Source: an uncultured Oscillospiraceae bacterium | Lineage (GTDB): Bacteria; Bacillota; Clostridia; Oscillospirales; Acutalibacteraceae | Reading direction: 5' to 3' | NCBI GenBank assembly: GCA_910588415.1 | Contig: CAJUPK010000050.1 | Span: 2,627 to 14,752 of the forward strand | Length of the DNA stretch: 12,126 nucleotides | Shown: one piece after another, positions 1 to 6,776 of the stretch | How positions within the stretch are numbered: the first letter of the stretch is position 1 | Layout: every line of letters starts with the position of its first letter | The notes under the pieces: model-generated | Seen by the model: only the letters and a program-made list of their open reading frames with translations | What the model was told of the DNA's origin: nothing | Database searches by the model: none | Position numbers and translations under genes: made by a program

Positions 1-17
1 CGACGCTCTTCCGATCT
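1..17 (+). other. Residual Illumina TruSeq adapter at contig end
   Basis: The first 17 bases, CGACGCTCTTCCGATCT, are identical to the 3' end of the standard Illumina TruSeq/universal adapter. Genomic sequence starts at about base 18. These bases are a library artefact, not biology, and they mark the left edge as a contig end. The adapter happens to read in frame into the partial gene that follows, so automatic translations may carry a few false residues there. Confidence 0.93.
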
Positions 18-644
18 GAGTGCGGCCGGTACTTTGGCCTGGGCTTTCTGTCTGCGGGCAAGTTCTTTGCCATCAATAACGGCCCCTATTTCCAGGACTA
101 TGACATCCAGCCCCCCGAGGACGTGTGGATCAACGCCCTGGTCCATCCCGGTCCGGCCCGGCCCCGGGTATGCCGGGGCGTGCTGGACTATGACAAGTGG
201 TTCCCCTCCATACTGATGATGACCCATTATCTGCCGGACGACCCGGAGAGTTCTCAGCTGTTGAACCTGGCCAGCCTGATCCTGGGCCAGAACGGCGTGT
301 GGGGCGACCTTCCCCAGGTGTCCCCAGAGGGGAAGGCCCTGTTCGCCCAAGTGCTGGGGGCCTATAAGCAGGTGCGAGAGGATATCACCGCCGCCTATCC
401 GGTCACGCTGGGCAGGCCGGGCAGCACTTTCGAGGTCCATGAAAAGCTGAACGCCGCCACAGGCAAGGGCGCTGTGTGCCTGTTTGGAACCCAGGGCCAC
501 AGCCGCTACCGGATGCAGAATACACCTGCGGGAGAACCCCAGATATTCGGCCCGGCCAGCCTGGCCCGGGAAAAAGCTGAAACCTATATTGATGTAAACT
601 TTGATTGTCCCGGAGCAGCCATTGTCTTTTTTGGCAGCCGCTGA
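18..644 (+). CDS. C-terminal fragment of a probable glycoside hydrolase-like protein (alpha-galactosidase-like), 5' truncated
   Basis: The open frame enters from the contig edge and continues for 208 codons to TGA at 642-644; an internal ATG at 123 is not the start, because convincing protein sequence precedes it (FLSAGKFFAINNGPYFQDYD). Conserved-looking stretches are the aromatic AGKFFAINNGPYF segment, a HPGPARPRVCRG segment, and DYDKWFPSILMMTHYLPDD followed by LNLASLILGQNGVWGDL. This style, with many aromatic residues, Asp and Asn, resembles the distal part of large (beta/alpha)8 glycosidases of the alpha-galactosidase type. The last ~100 residues look like a beta-rich accessory domain. The family assignment is from memory of sequence style, and the catalytic residues are probably upstream and missing. 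The gene converges on the esterase and shares the hairpin terminator at 736-774. Confidence 0.5.
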   Translation, partial: ECGRYFGLGFLSAGKFFAINNGPYFQDYDIQPPEDVWINALVHPGPARPRVCRGVLDYDKWFPSILMMTHYLPDDPESSQLLNLASLILGQNGVWGDLPQVSPEGKALFAQVLGAYKQVREDITAAYPVTLGRPGSTFEVHEKLNAATGKGAVCLFGTQGHSRYRMQNTPAGEPQIFGPASLAREKAETYIDVNFDCPGAAIVFFGSR

Positions 645-659
645 CCTGCCGGGAGCTTA

Positions 660-710
660 TATAGGTGACTAAACGTCGGTATGTACGGATTGTTAAGCGC
701 GTTACCTATA
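660..710. repeat. Imperfect inverted repeat downstream of the truncated gene
   Basis: TATAGGTGAC (660-669) pairs with GTTACCTATA (701-710) with one G-T wobble around a 31-base loop. It lies just after the stop codon of the 5'-truncated gene and before the terminator hairpin. No coding sequence is supported here; the short open frame covering it has no ribosome site or recognisable protein features. It may be a 3' UTR structure or chance. Confidence 0.35.
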
Positions 711-735
711 GCGAATCGCTGCATAGAGCAAGAAA

Positions 736-774
736 GAGGGATAGAAAATCCGCGGATTCTCTATCCCTCGTTTT
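736..774. terminator. Shared bidirectional intrinsic terminator
   Basis: A perfect 10-bp stem, GAGGGATAGA (736-745) with TCTATCCCTC (760-769), encloses a further self-complementary core AATCCGCGGATT. It is followed by GTTTTATT on the + strand and by TTTCTTG on the - strand. It lies between the convergent truncated gene and the esterase, so it can end both transcripts. The rest of 645-920 holds no gene that I can support. Confidence 0.8.
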
Positions 775-920
775 ATTGTATGTTATACGATTAAATAGGG
801 TAAATGCCCCAAGTTTTCAGGCCAGGCAGCCGCTGCCCGGCGAAATCTCTAAAGAAAATTAGAAGGAAGCGCCGATAGAACCTGGCCCAAAGGGGAAGTC
901 CATAGGAATGGCCGGCCGCC

Positions 921-2492
921 TTAGTGCAGGAAGATGGCCTCCTCGTCCTCCTTCTCCGGCGGGGCAAAGGGATTGGGCGCAATAGGCATATAGGCTTTAT
1001 AAAGAGCGTCGTCATGGTTATGGCGTACCGCGCACTCCCGGTCAAAGATCATGGTGGCCACATCCTCCGGCGTGCAGGGGTCCCAGTGGGGGAGAGAGGG
1101 GCAGTCCGGCACCCCGTACCGGGCGAAGTTTACAAAGCTCCAGGCCATCTGCTCCTCCAGCTTGTCCGATACGCCGGGCACATCGCAGATAACCACCTTG
1201 TCCGTGTTGTGGAAGAAGAAGGGGATGTCCGCGCAGTGCCAGGCACAGTGGCCGTCGTCATAGGGGAATTCAAAATTGAACAGGTAGCAGTAGGTGGCGG
1301 ACTCTGTGTGGGCCGCTTTTTTCCGGGCAAAGTCCTTGCTGGCCTCCCGGCACATGGTGTCCAGGGCCAGCAGGTCCGTCAGGTTCTTCTCCGGGTAGCA
1401 CTCCTTAAAGAGCCGGGCAACCTCCTCCGCGCTGCCTTTCAGGGGCTTGCGAAGCATGGCCATCTGCTCTTCCTCGGTAAGGTCATACTTGTGGGACACG
1501 CCCGGCCGGAAAGCAAATTCGCCGAACACGCTGCCAATGATCACCGGGATGGTCTTGGCATGGTCCGTGAAGCCTACCTCCCGGGGATCGCCCACATAGA
1601 ACTCATTTTCCAGGGGGCCATTGCCTGTGTAGTGGCCTTGCTTGCCAATCTCCGGGGCCACGGCCTTGTAAGCTTCCGCCAGCTTCTCATATTCGATGGT
1701 CTCCAGCTGCTCTACCTGGCTGGCGTCAAGGCCCAGATGGGCCAGCATGGCCTCAATCAAAGGCCGGCTGTCCTTGTCCGGGGCAGGGCCCAGCAGGCCG
1801 TCGAACACGCCGCTCATGATAATGCCCTTGTGGAACAAGCCGTCCGCAGCGGGAATCTGCATCAGGTTGAACACCTTGGCGCCGCCGCCGGACTGGCCGA
1901 AGATGGTCACATTGTCCGGGTCGCCGCCAAAGCCCGCGATATTATCCCGCACCCACTCCAGGGCGGCCACCAGGTCCGCGTTGCCGGCGTTGGCGGAGTT
2001 CTTGTACTTCTCGCCGTAAGGGGACAGGTCCAAATAGCCCAAAATGTTCAGCCGGTGGTTCAAGGTGATTACCACCACATCGCCAAATTTGGACAGGTTT
2101 TCTCCGTCATAGGCAATCTGCTCAATAGAGGACCCAGCGGAGAAGCCGCCTCCATGCAGCCAGACCATAACGGGCTTTTTGGCGGCAGGGTCAATGGAGG
2201 GGCTCCATATGTTCAGGTACTGGCAGTTCTCGTCCTTGGGCCAGTAGCGGTGGGGGACCATGATCTCTCCTATAGCGGTCTCCTTGTCCAGCATGGGGCA
2301 GACATAGCCGTAAGAATGGGCGTCTTTCACTCCCTCCCAAGACTGGGGCGGGGTGGGCGGCTGAAAGCGCTGGGCGTCCGCGTACTTGACGCCGTGGAAG
2401 GTGTAAGTGCCGTCCACAATGATGCCGCGCAGCTTGCCCGCTTTGGTCTGGACAATGGGTTCGGTGGTGGAACATACAAATTTTTTCGCCAT
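921..2492 (-). CDS. Type-B carboxylesterase (COesterase family)
   Basis: A 523-residue alpha/beta hydrolase of the carboxylesterase type-B/cholinesterase-like family, which hydrolyses carboxylic ester bonds of small substrates; the substrate here is unknown. The oxyanion-hole HGGGF is at residues 113-117. The nucleophile elbow is GQSGGGA with Ser201, where most relatives have GESAGG. The probable acid is Glu325 (GSVFGEFAF) and the probable His is His419 (WHCADIPFFF, like the usual HGxELPFVF). Length is typical for bacterial members. There is no signal peptide, so it is probably cytoplasmic. The ATG at 2492 is preferred over TTG at 2498 because AAAGGA sits 8 bases upstream of the ATG but only 2 from the TTG. 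It has its own promoter (2535-2563), converges on the truncated glycosidase-like gene, and may act with it on acylated plant glycans (inference from neighbourhood only). Confidence 0.92.
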   Translation of the reverse strand: MAKKFVCSTTEPIVQTKAGKLRGIIVDGTYTFHGVKYADAQRFQPPTPPQSWEGVKDAHSYGYVCPMLDKETAIGEIMVPHRYWPKDENCQYLNIWSPSIDPAAKKPVMVWLHGGGFSAGSSIEQIAYDGENLSKFGDVVVITLNHRLNILGYLDLSPYGEKYKNSANAGNADLVAALEWVRDNIAGFGGDPDNVTIFGQSGGGAKVFNLMQIPAADGLFHKGIIMSGVFDGLLGPAPDKDSRPLIEAMLAHLGLDASQVEQLETIEYEKLAEAYKAVAPEIGKQGHYTGNGPLENEFYVGDPREVGFTDHAKTIPVIIGSVFGEFAFRPGVSHKYDLTEEEQMAMLRKPLKGSAEEVARLFKECYPEKNLTDLLALDTMCREASKDFARKKAAHTESATYCYLFNFEFPYDDGHCAWHCADIPFFFHNTDKVVICDVPGVSDKLEEQMAWSFVNFARYGVPDCPSLPHWDPCTPEDVATMIFDRECAVRHNHDDALYKAYMPIAPNPFAPPEKEDEEAIFLH

Positions 2493-2534
2493 ATACAAGG
2501 TCCTTTCTGCGATTTTTTATGTACTAACATTTTT

Positions 2535-2563
2535 ATTATATAGCATTTGTGCCTATTTTGCAA
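2535..2563 (-). promoter_or_regulatory. Sigma-A promoter of the esterase gene
   Basis: On the - strand TTGCAA (2558-2563) is followed after exactly 17 bases by TATAAT (2535-2540), a near-consensus vegetative promoter. The predicted start lies about 35 bases before the AAAGGA ribosome site. It shows that the esterase can be transcribed independently of the membrane protein gene upstream. Confidence 0.8.
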
Positions 2564-2606
2564 GAGGGTTTCCCATAAAAAATGGCAGAATGGAGAGGGT
2601 CAGGAT

Positions 2607-2626
2607 AAAACGCCCTTCAGCCGGGC
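2607..2626 (-). terminator. Possible weak terminator after the membrane protein gene
   Basis: On the - strand GCCC (2623-2626) and GGGC (2612-2615) can form a short GC stem followed by GTTTTAT. It overlaps the stop codon of the gene ending at 2617. Only 4 bp are paired, so it is weak, and some read-through into the esterase gene is possible. Confidence 0.25.
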
Positions 2627-3141
2627 TGCTGCAGGTACTCGCCCCGGCTGCTGAAGCCCGCTACCTTTTTTAGGAGCGCGGGGGAGGGGTCGCCCACCCG
2701 GAGCTCCAGACCCTCTCCCAGCATCAGGAAGCTGTCCATGCGCCGATCCAGTGCGTACAGGTCCCCAAACCGTGTTTCATTGGCGTCCCTATCATAATAA
2801 TCGGTGGAATAGTATAGCATTTTCGGGCCGTTGCTGTCCTCCCCCACAACCAGAGCGGGGATGAACCAGACCACAGACAGGTCTTCCTGGCCGCTGGCAG
2901 AGACGGTGATCTTCGCTTGTGCAAAATAGCCGGAGACCTGCAGGACCAGGGGGCTGAACAGGCGGTCAAAGTTGGAAACGCTTGTGGTGACCTGCACGGG
3001 AGTAGAGACCCCGTCTTTCACCAGAGTGCCTTCCAAGACCTCTTCCCTTTGGCGGGTAAGGCCCACAAGAACCGCGCCCATGGCCAAAAAGAGGGCAAGG
3101 AAAAGAAGCTGGCTGCGGTATTTGTGCAGAACCTGTTTCAT
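2617..3141 (-). CDS. Small membrane-anchored extracytoplasmic protein, unknown function
   Basis: A 174-residue protein that I do not recognise. Residues about 8-27 (LLFLALFLAMGAVLVGL) form one membrane segment after a short basic start (KQVLHKYRSQ). This predicts an N-in anchored protein with about 145 residues outside the membrane. The outer part has beta-rich stretches (EGTLVKDGVSTPVQVTTSV, YFAQAKITVSAS, LSVVWFIPALVVGED). No Cys for lipidation and no catalytic motif are evident. The ATG at 3141 has AGGAGG 8 bases upstream, whereas the GTG at 3150 would touch the ribosome site, so I rejected it. The gene lies between the esterase (125-base gap) and a hairpin-rich intergenic region. A role in the envelope or in spore development, given the neighbouring spoIIIA operon, is speculation. 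Confidence 0.75.
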   Translation of the reverse strand: MKQVLHKYRSQLLFLALFLAMGAVLVGLTRQREEVLEGTLVKDGVSTPVQVTTSVSNFDRLFSPLVLQVSGYFAQAKITVSASGQEDLSVVWFIPALVVGEDSNGPKMLYYSTDYYDRDANETRFGDLYALDRRMDSFLMLGEGLELRVGDPSPALLKKVAGFSSRGEYLQQPG

Positions 3142-3162
3142 GACGGGCACCTCCTAATAAAA

Positions 3163-3170
3163 ATTGTATG
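3163..3170 (-). promoter_or_regulatory. Possible -10 element (CATACAAT) of the membrane protein gene
   Basis: On the - strand CATACAAT sits about 12 bases upstream of the AGGAGG of the gene starting at 3141. It matches the sigma-E -10 consensus CATACAMT and also contains a sigma-A-like TACAAT. No convincing -35 element of either class was found at the right distance, so the assignment is tentative, and the short leader makes it less certain. Confidence 0.25.
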
Positions 3171-3194
3171 GGTTTTGAGAATTTATTGCGCGGT

Positions 3195-3399
3195 CCAGGG
3201 GCGTTAGGCCCCTGGTAGGGTTTGGGGCAAAGCCCCAAGGTCTTGCGCTTTAGCGCCCGAAACGTCCAAGTTAACCATTTTCTTCGAAAATGGTTAAAAA
3301 AGGGCATATGTTATGTGTTAGGCCTGCGGACGCACAGGGCGCGTCCTACGGCAAGGCCGTGGAGCTCTGCTCCACTCCTCGCAGCCTTTGAAAAGGCTG
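3195..3399. repeat. Cluster of six tandem hairpins, probable dispersed palindromic element
   Basis: Six perfect or nearly perfect stem-loops follow each other: CCAGGGGC/GCCCCTGG (3195-3215), TTGGGGC/GCCCCAA (3222-3238), GCGCT/AGCGC (3245-3256), a 12-bp TTAACCATTTTC/GAAAATGGTTAA (3271-3297), GGACGC/GCGTCC inside GGCC arms (3321-3358), GTGGAGC/GCTCCAC (3359-3375), and CAGCCTTT/AAAGGCTG (3382-3399). The last is followed after seven bases by TTTTT and may be a weak + strand terminator. No protein-like frame covers the block. This density is typical of repeated intergenic elements in Clostridia. It separates the - strand membrane protein gene from the spoIIIA operon and fills most of the 406-base gap. 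Confidence 0.6.
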
Positions 3400-3428
3400 G
3401 CGAAACTTTTTCCCTTGCTCTCAATAAA

Positions 3429-3459
3429 GTATAAATAAAGTCTATCATCCTTATATAGA
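3429..3459 (+). promoter_or_regulatory. Candidate sigma-E-like promoter of the spoIIIA operon
   Basis: In an AT-rich patch, GTATAAA (3429-3435) and TATATAGA (3452-3459) are 16 bases apart. This loosely resembles the sigma-E pattern (-35 kmATATT, -10 CATACAMT), with several mismatches. spoIIIA is known in Bacillus to be transcribed by sigma-E in the mother cell, and no good sigma-A promoter is visible here. The claim rests mainly on position and operon identity. Confidence 0.35.
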
Positions 3460-3547
3460 TTTGTCAAGACTGCCAGTGGAGGGGCAGGGGTTCTATTTCT
3501 TGGCCTGTCCCCATAGAATGGGAGTAGTTCAGGAAAGGAGCGGGACC

Positions 3548-4507
3548 ATGGAGACCAGAGAAATGCGGGACCGGTTGGAAACAGACAGCTTTGACCAGGT
3601 GGCGGAGAAGATTCTCCCTGTGCGGGACAGGCTGCTGGCCCTGCCAGCCGGGATGAAGGCCCAGGCCCATGATATACGCTGCAAAGCGGGGCAGCCAGTA
3701 GCGGTCTGCGGCGGGGGCGGCGTGCTTTTTTTAAAAGAAGGGGGCGGCCTGTCCCGGCACATGGGGGCCGGGCTGGCGGTTTTGTCCCAGGCCCAGCTGC
3801 AGGAGCTGTTTCTGGAGATCTGCGGCCGCTCGGTGTTCACACACGAGGAGCAGCTGCGCCAGGGGTATATCTCTGTGCAGGGCTGCCGGGTAGGGGTATG
3901 CGGCCGGGTGGTCACAGAGAACGGCCGGGTAAAGGCCCTGCGGGACGTCAGCTCTCTTGTGTTCCGGATACCCAGGGACTGCCCGGGCTGCGGGGACAGG
4001 CTTTTTTCCTCGGGGGCAGACCCCTGCCGGGGGGTGCTGATTGCCGGGGAGCCGGGCAGCGGGAAGACCACGCTTCTGCGGGACATTGCCCGGTCCCTGT
4101 CTGGGGGTCGCTTTGCCCCCAGCCGGAGGCTGGCGGTGCTGGACTGCCGGGAGGAGCTCTCAGCGGGCTTTGACCTGGGGCCCTGCGCGGATGTGCTGCT
4201 GGGCTGCACAAAGGCCCAGGGCCTGGACATGGCCATCCGCACCCTCTCGCTAGAGGTAGTGCTCTGCGACGTGCTGGCCCCAGAGGACCTGCCAGCGGTG
4301 CGGCGCTCGCTGTTCGCGGGGGTGGGGGTGATCGCCACGGTCCACGGGGGAGAGAAGGACGTATACAGCCGCCCTCTGTGCCGGGCCCTGCTGGACACAG
4401 GGGCCTTTGAGAGCCTGGTGGTCTTGAAGGGCAGGGCCAGTCCCGGGCAGATTGCCCGGATAGAGCCAGCTGGTTCCCGTGCCTGCCGGGGAAGCAGGGC
4501 CGGATGA
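3548..4507 (+). CDS. spoIIIAA: Stage III sporulation protein AA, secretion-type ATPase
   Basis: 319 residues, related to VirB11/PilT-type secretion ATPases. In Bacillus SpoIIIAA is thought to power or assemble the SpoIIIA-SpoIIQ channel in the mother-cell membrane around the forespore. Walker A is intact at residues 167-175 (GEPGSGKTT). The AVLDCREELSAG stretch matches the conserved VDERSEIAG segment, and ATVHGG matches the conserved His-containing segment. The Walker B region reads EVVLCDVLAPED (Cys240-Asp241-Val242), where relatives have a DEIG- or DEITAPED-like stretch, so the usual Asp-Glu pair is altered. The start ATG at 3548 has AAAGGAG seven bases upstream; the longer TTG start at 3461 lacks a ribosome site and adds unlike sequence. 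It is the first gene of the operon and overlaps spoIIIAB by ATGA. Confidence 0.93.
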   Translation: METREMRDRLETDSFDQVAEKILPVRDRLLALPAGMKAQAHDIRCKAGQPVAVCGGGGVLFLKEGGGLSRHMGAGLAVLSQAQLQELFLEICGRSVFTHEEQLRQGYISVQGCRVGVCGRVVTENGRVKALRDVSSLVFRIPRDCPGCGDRLFSSGADPCRGVLIAGEPGSGKTTLLRDIARSLSGGRFAPSRRLAVLDCREELSAGFDLGPCADVLLGCTKAQGLDMAIRTLSLEVVLCDVLAPEDLPAVRRSLFAGVGVIATVHGGEKDVYSRPLCRALLDTGAFESLVVLKGRASPGQIARIEPAGSRACRGSRAG

Positions 4508-4983
4508 TGCGGATGCTGGGTGTGATGCTGCTGGTGCTCAGCGGGCTGGTGTGGGGTTTGGGGAAGGCGGGAAGCCTGGGGCAGCGGGTGGTCCTGCTGA
4601 CAGAGCTGTTGGGGCTGATGCAGTTTTTGCGCACAGGGATTGGCTGCTATGCCCGGCCTTTGGGAGAGCTGCTGGCTGCCTTTGACAGCCGCCTGTGCCG
4701 GGAAGCCCTGGCCCTGCCCGGATTTGCGGGCCACCCGGCCGGAGCCCTGCTGCAGGCGGGGGAGAAGCTTTTCTCTGTGGAAGGAGACCGGGAGAACCTG
4801 CGGGCCTTTACAGAGGGATTGGGGGTCAGCGGCACCCAGGGCCAGCTGGAGCATTTGGAGCTGTATATGGCCCTGACAGAGGAACGGCTGAAAGAGGCCA
4901 AGGAGGAGTGCAGCCAAAAGCGGAAGCTTTATGTAGCGCTGGGCCTGTTCGCGGGGCTGACCGTGTGTATTGTCATTTTGTAA
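4504..4983 (+). CDS. spoIIIAB: Stage III sporulation protein AB
   Basis: 159 residues, close to the usual ~170. It has a hydrophobic N-terminal segment (LGVMLLVLSGLVWGLG), a helical cytosolic middle region (about 20-135) with the typical LLTELLGLMQFLRTGIGCYARPLGEL stretch in two parts, and a C-terminal membrane segment (LYVALGLFAGLTVCIVIL). SpoIIIAB structurally resembles type II secretion GspF domains and works with SpoIIIAA at the base of the channel. The ATG at 4504 overlaps the spoIIIAA stop (ATGA), giving translational coupling. The gap to spoIIIAC is 37 bases. Confidence 0.92.
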   Translation: MMRMLGVMLLVLSGLVWGLGKAGSLGQRVVLLTELLGLMQFLRTGIGCYARPLGELLAAFDSRLCREALALPGFAGHPAGALLQAGEKLFSVEGDRENLRAFTEGLGVSGTQGQLEHLELYMALTEERLKEAKEECSQKRKLYVALGLFAGLTVCIVIL

Positions 4984-5020
4984 TTGCCGGAGGAACGGCA
5001 AATCGGGGAGGCAAAAAACA

Positions 5021-5215
5021 GTGGATGTAGATCTCATTTTCAGGATAGCCGCCATTGGAATTATCGTCGCGGTGCTTAACCAGCTTCTCATCCGTTCGGG
5101 AAGGGAAGAGCAGGCCATGATGACCACCCTGGCGGGATTGATTGTGGTGTTGATGATGATTATCCGTGAGATCAACACGCTGTTTCAGACCATCAAGACA
5201 ATTTTTCAGCTATGA
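5021..5215 (+). CDS. spoIIIAC: Stage III sporulation protein AC
   Basis: A 64-residue protein with two membrane segments and the very conserved family sequence DLIFRIAAIGIIVAVLNQLL, then SGREEQAMMTTLAGLIVVL. It starts at GTG (5021) with GGGGAGG nine bases upstream. The ATG-like frame opening at 4970 would add 17 unlike residues and is rejected. SpoIIIAC and SpoIIIAD are small polytopic parts of the channel's membrane platform. Its stop overlaps the spoIIIAD start (ATGA). Confidence 0.95.
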   Translation: MDVDLIFRIAAIGIIVAVLNQLLIRSGREEQAMMTTLAGLIVVLMMIIREINTLFQTIKTIFQL

Positions 5216-5610
5216 GCGCCGGAGCTTTGCTGGGGATTGCTGTGTGCGCCCTGTGCGCGGCGGTACTGGGCGCGGTGGTGAAAAAGTCCAATAAGGAGTA
5301 TGCCCTGCTGCTGGCCGCTGGCGCTGTTGTGCTGATTGTGGTCTCGGTGCTGAAAAACCTGGGGCCCTTAACAGAACAGCTGGCGCGGCTGGCCGGAGAG
5401 GGGGGCGCCCAGAAGCTGTGCCTGGACGCCATGCTGAAGGCAGTGGGCCTGACCGTGCTGGGTCAGCTGGCGGCGCAGCTGTGCAGGGACGCGGGAGAGG
5501 CGGCGCTGGCCTATGGGGTGGAGCTGGCGGCAAAGGTGGCAGTGCTGACAGTGGCCATGCCTGTTATCACGCAGCTGTTTGAATATCTGGGGGAAATTTT
5601 AAAACTATGA
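5212..5610 (+). CDS. spoIIIAD: Stage III sporulation protein AD
   Basis: 132 residues, the typical length. Hydrophobic segments are about 3-22 (AGALLGIAVCALCAAVLGAVV), 29-47 (YALLLAAGAVVLIVVSVL), 75-92 and 103-122. The KEYALLLAAGAVV and the C-terminal VELAAKVAVLTVAMPVI segments are family hallmarks. It is an integral membrane component of the SpoIIIA channel, partner of SpoIIIAC. Both ends are joined to neighbours by 4-base ATGA overlaps. Confidence 0.93.
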   Translation: MSAGALLGIAVCALCAAVLGAVVKKSNKEYALLLAAGAVVLIVVSVLKNLGPLTEQLARLAGEGGAQKLCLDAMLKAVGLTVLGQLAAQLCRDAGEAALAYGVELAAKVAVLTVAMPVITQLFEYLGEILKL

Positions 5611-6719
5611 GAAGGAAACAAGCGCTTAGGCGGCTGGCCTGCCTGCTGGCGGCTTTTTTTGCCCTGGCCCTGTGGGGGCTGCCAGCCCGGGCCGCGGAGG
5701 AAGAGCTCTATGAGAAAAGCGGCGTGGGCGAGCTGTATGAGGCGCTGGACCAGGAGACACAGGAGCTTTTGGACCAGGCCGGGGCAGGAGAGGGCGTACT
5801 GGGGGACGGGCTTTCCGGCAGGAATCTTTTTGAGATTTTCAGCGGGCTGGTGCAGGAAAAGCTGACGGCCCCGCTGAAGGCGCTGGCAGCGCTGGCGGCT
5901 GTATGCGTCCTGTGCCGGATAGCCTGCTGCTTTGAGGAAGGGGAGCTGGCTGGCACAGCCCGGCTGGTGGGCTGCGTTGCCTGCGGCATGATTTTGGCCG
6001 GGCCGGCCGTGGGCCTGCTGGCCGCCTGCCAAAGAGTGACGGAGAGCGCCGGCCTGTTTTTGGGGGCGGCAGCGCCTGTATATGCCGGGCTGCTGGCTGC
6101 CACTGGCAGCATTGCCACTGGCAGCGGGTACAGCTTTTTGGCTATGCTGGCCGGAGAGGGAATCCCGGTGCTGGCGGCAGGCTTTCTGCTGCCTCTGCTG
6201 CGGGTATATCTGGGGGTGTCTGTGGCCTCGGCTGTGTCCGGGGCCAAGCTTTCAAAGCTGACAACCTCCCTATACAACTTTGTAAAGTGGGCGCTGGTCA
6301 CGGCTGTCACTGTGTTTGCCGGGGTGCTTTCTGTGCAGACAGCCCTGAATTCCCAGGTGGACGCGGCCACAGCCAAGGCGGTGAAGCTGGCCCTGTCCTC
6401 TGGCGTCCCCATTGTGGGCGGGGCCTTGGGGGACGCGGTATCCGCCCTGCAAAACAGTGTGCAGATGGTCAAATCAGGGGCTGGAGCCTTTGGGGTCTTG
6501 GCGGCAATTTGCATTTTTCTGCCCTCCATGCTGGAATGTCTCCTGTGGACAGCGGTGTGTATGGCTGGCCAGGTGGCGGCCGACCTGCTGGAGGCGTCAG
6601 AGGTCAGCGCTTTGCTGGGCGCCTTTGCGGGAGCGGTACGGATGGTTTTAGCGGTGCTGGCCAGTGTGTGCGCTGTATGCGCGGCCAGCGCCGGGGCCAT
6701 TGTCTTTGCGGGCAGCTGA
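5607..6719 (+). CDS. spoIIIAE: Stage III sporulation protein AE, polytopic membrane subunit
   Basis: 370 residues, slightly short for the family (~400). A cleavable signal peptide is clear: basic MRRKQALRR, hydrophobic core, then PARA before AEEELYEKSG (cleavage near residue 29). After an outer region with coiled, acidic character (30-85), several membrane segments follow up to the C-terminus (for example LAALAAVCVLCRIACC, CGMILAGPAVGLLAAC, MVLAVLASVCAVCAASAGAIV). SpoIIIAE is the largest membrane subunit of the channel and part of its export platform. It overlaps spoIIIAD by ATGA, and is followed by a 57-base gap before spoIIIAF, the longest gap in the operon. Confidence 0.94.
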   Translation: MRRKQALRRLACLLAAFFALALWGLPARAAEEELYEKSGVGELYEALDQETQELLDQAGAGEGVLGDGLSGRNLFEIFSGLVQEKLTAPLKALAALAAVCVLCRIACCFEEGELAGTARLVGCVACGMILAGPAVGLLAACQRVTESAGLFLGAAAPVYAGLLAATGSIATGSGYSFLAMLAGEGIPVLAAGFLLPLLRVYLGVSVASAVSGAKLSKLTTSLYNFVKWALVTAVTVFAGVLSVQTALNSQVDAATAKAVKLALSSGVPIVGGALGDAVSALQNSVQMVKSGAGAFGVLAAICIFLPSMLECLLWTAVCMAGQVAADLLEASEVSALLGAFAGAVRMVLAVLASVCAVCAASAGAIVFAGS

Positions 6720-6776
6720 GGGCCCAAGACCAGCAGCAGGCCAGGAATCAATCGGAGAGAGGGCGGCGGTGAAAAC

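Noticed and set aside
665..862. Short + strand open frame after the truncated gene
   Set aside because: No ribosome site, it crosses the terminator hairpin, and the protein is basic and without features.
924..2543. Long + strand open frame (539 codons) opposite the esterase
   Set aside because: It is the antisense of a clear carboxylesterase gene with motif, promoter and ribosome site; its translation has no family features. GC-biased third positions leave the opposite strand open.
3271..3297. 12-bp hairpin TTAACCATTTTC/GAAAATGGTTAA read as an intrinsic terminator
   Set aside because: It is followed by A-rich, not T-rich, sequence on the + strand and by CTTGG on the - strand, so it lacks the T-run in either direction.
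3195..3399. Idea that the hairpin block is a CRISPR array
   Set aside because: The stems differ from each other in sequence and length; there are no identical repeats with unique spacers and no cas genes.
3529..5178. Long - strand open frame (549 codons) opposite spoIIIAA-AC
   Set aside because: The translation is low-complexity (Pro, Ser, Gln, Arg) and spans three real genes on the other strand; it is a shadow.
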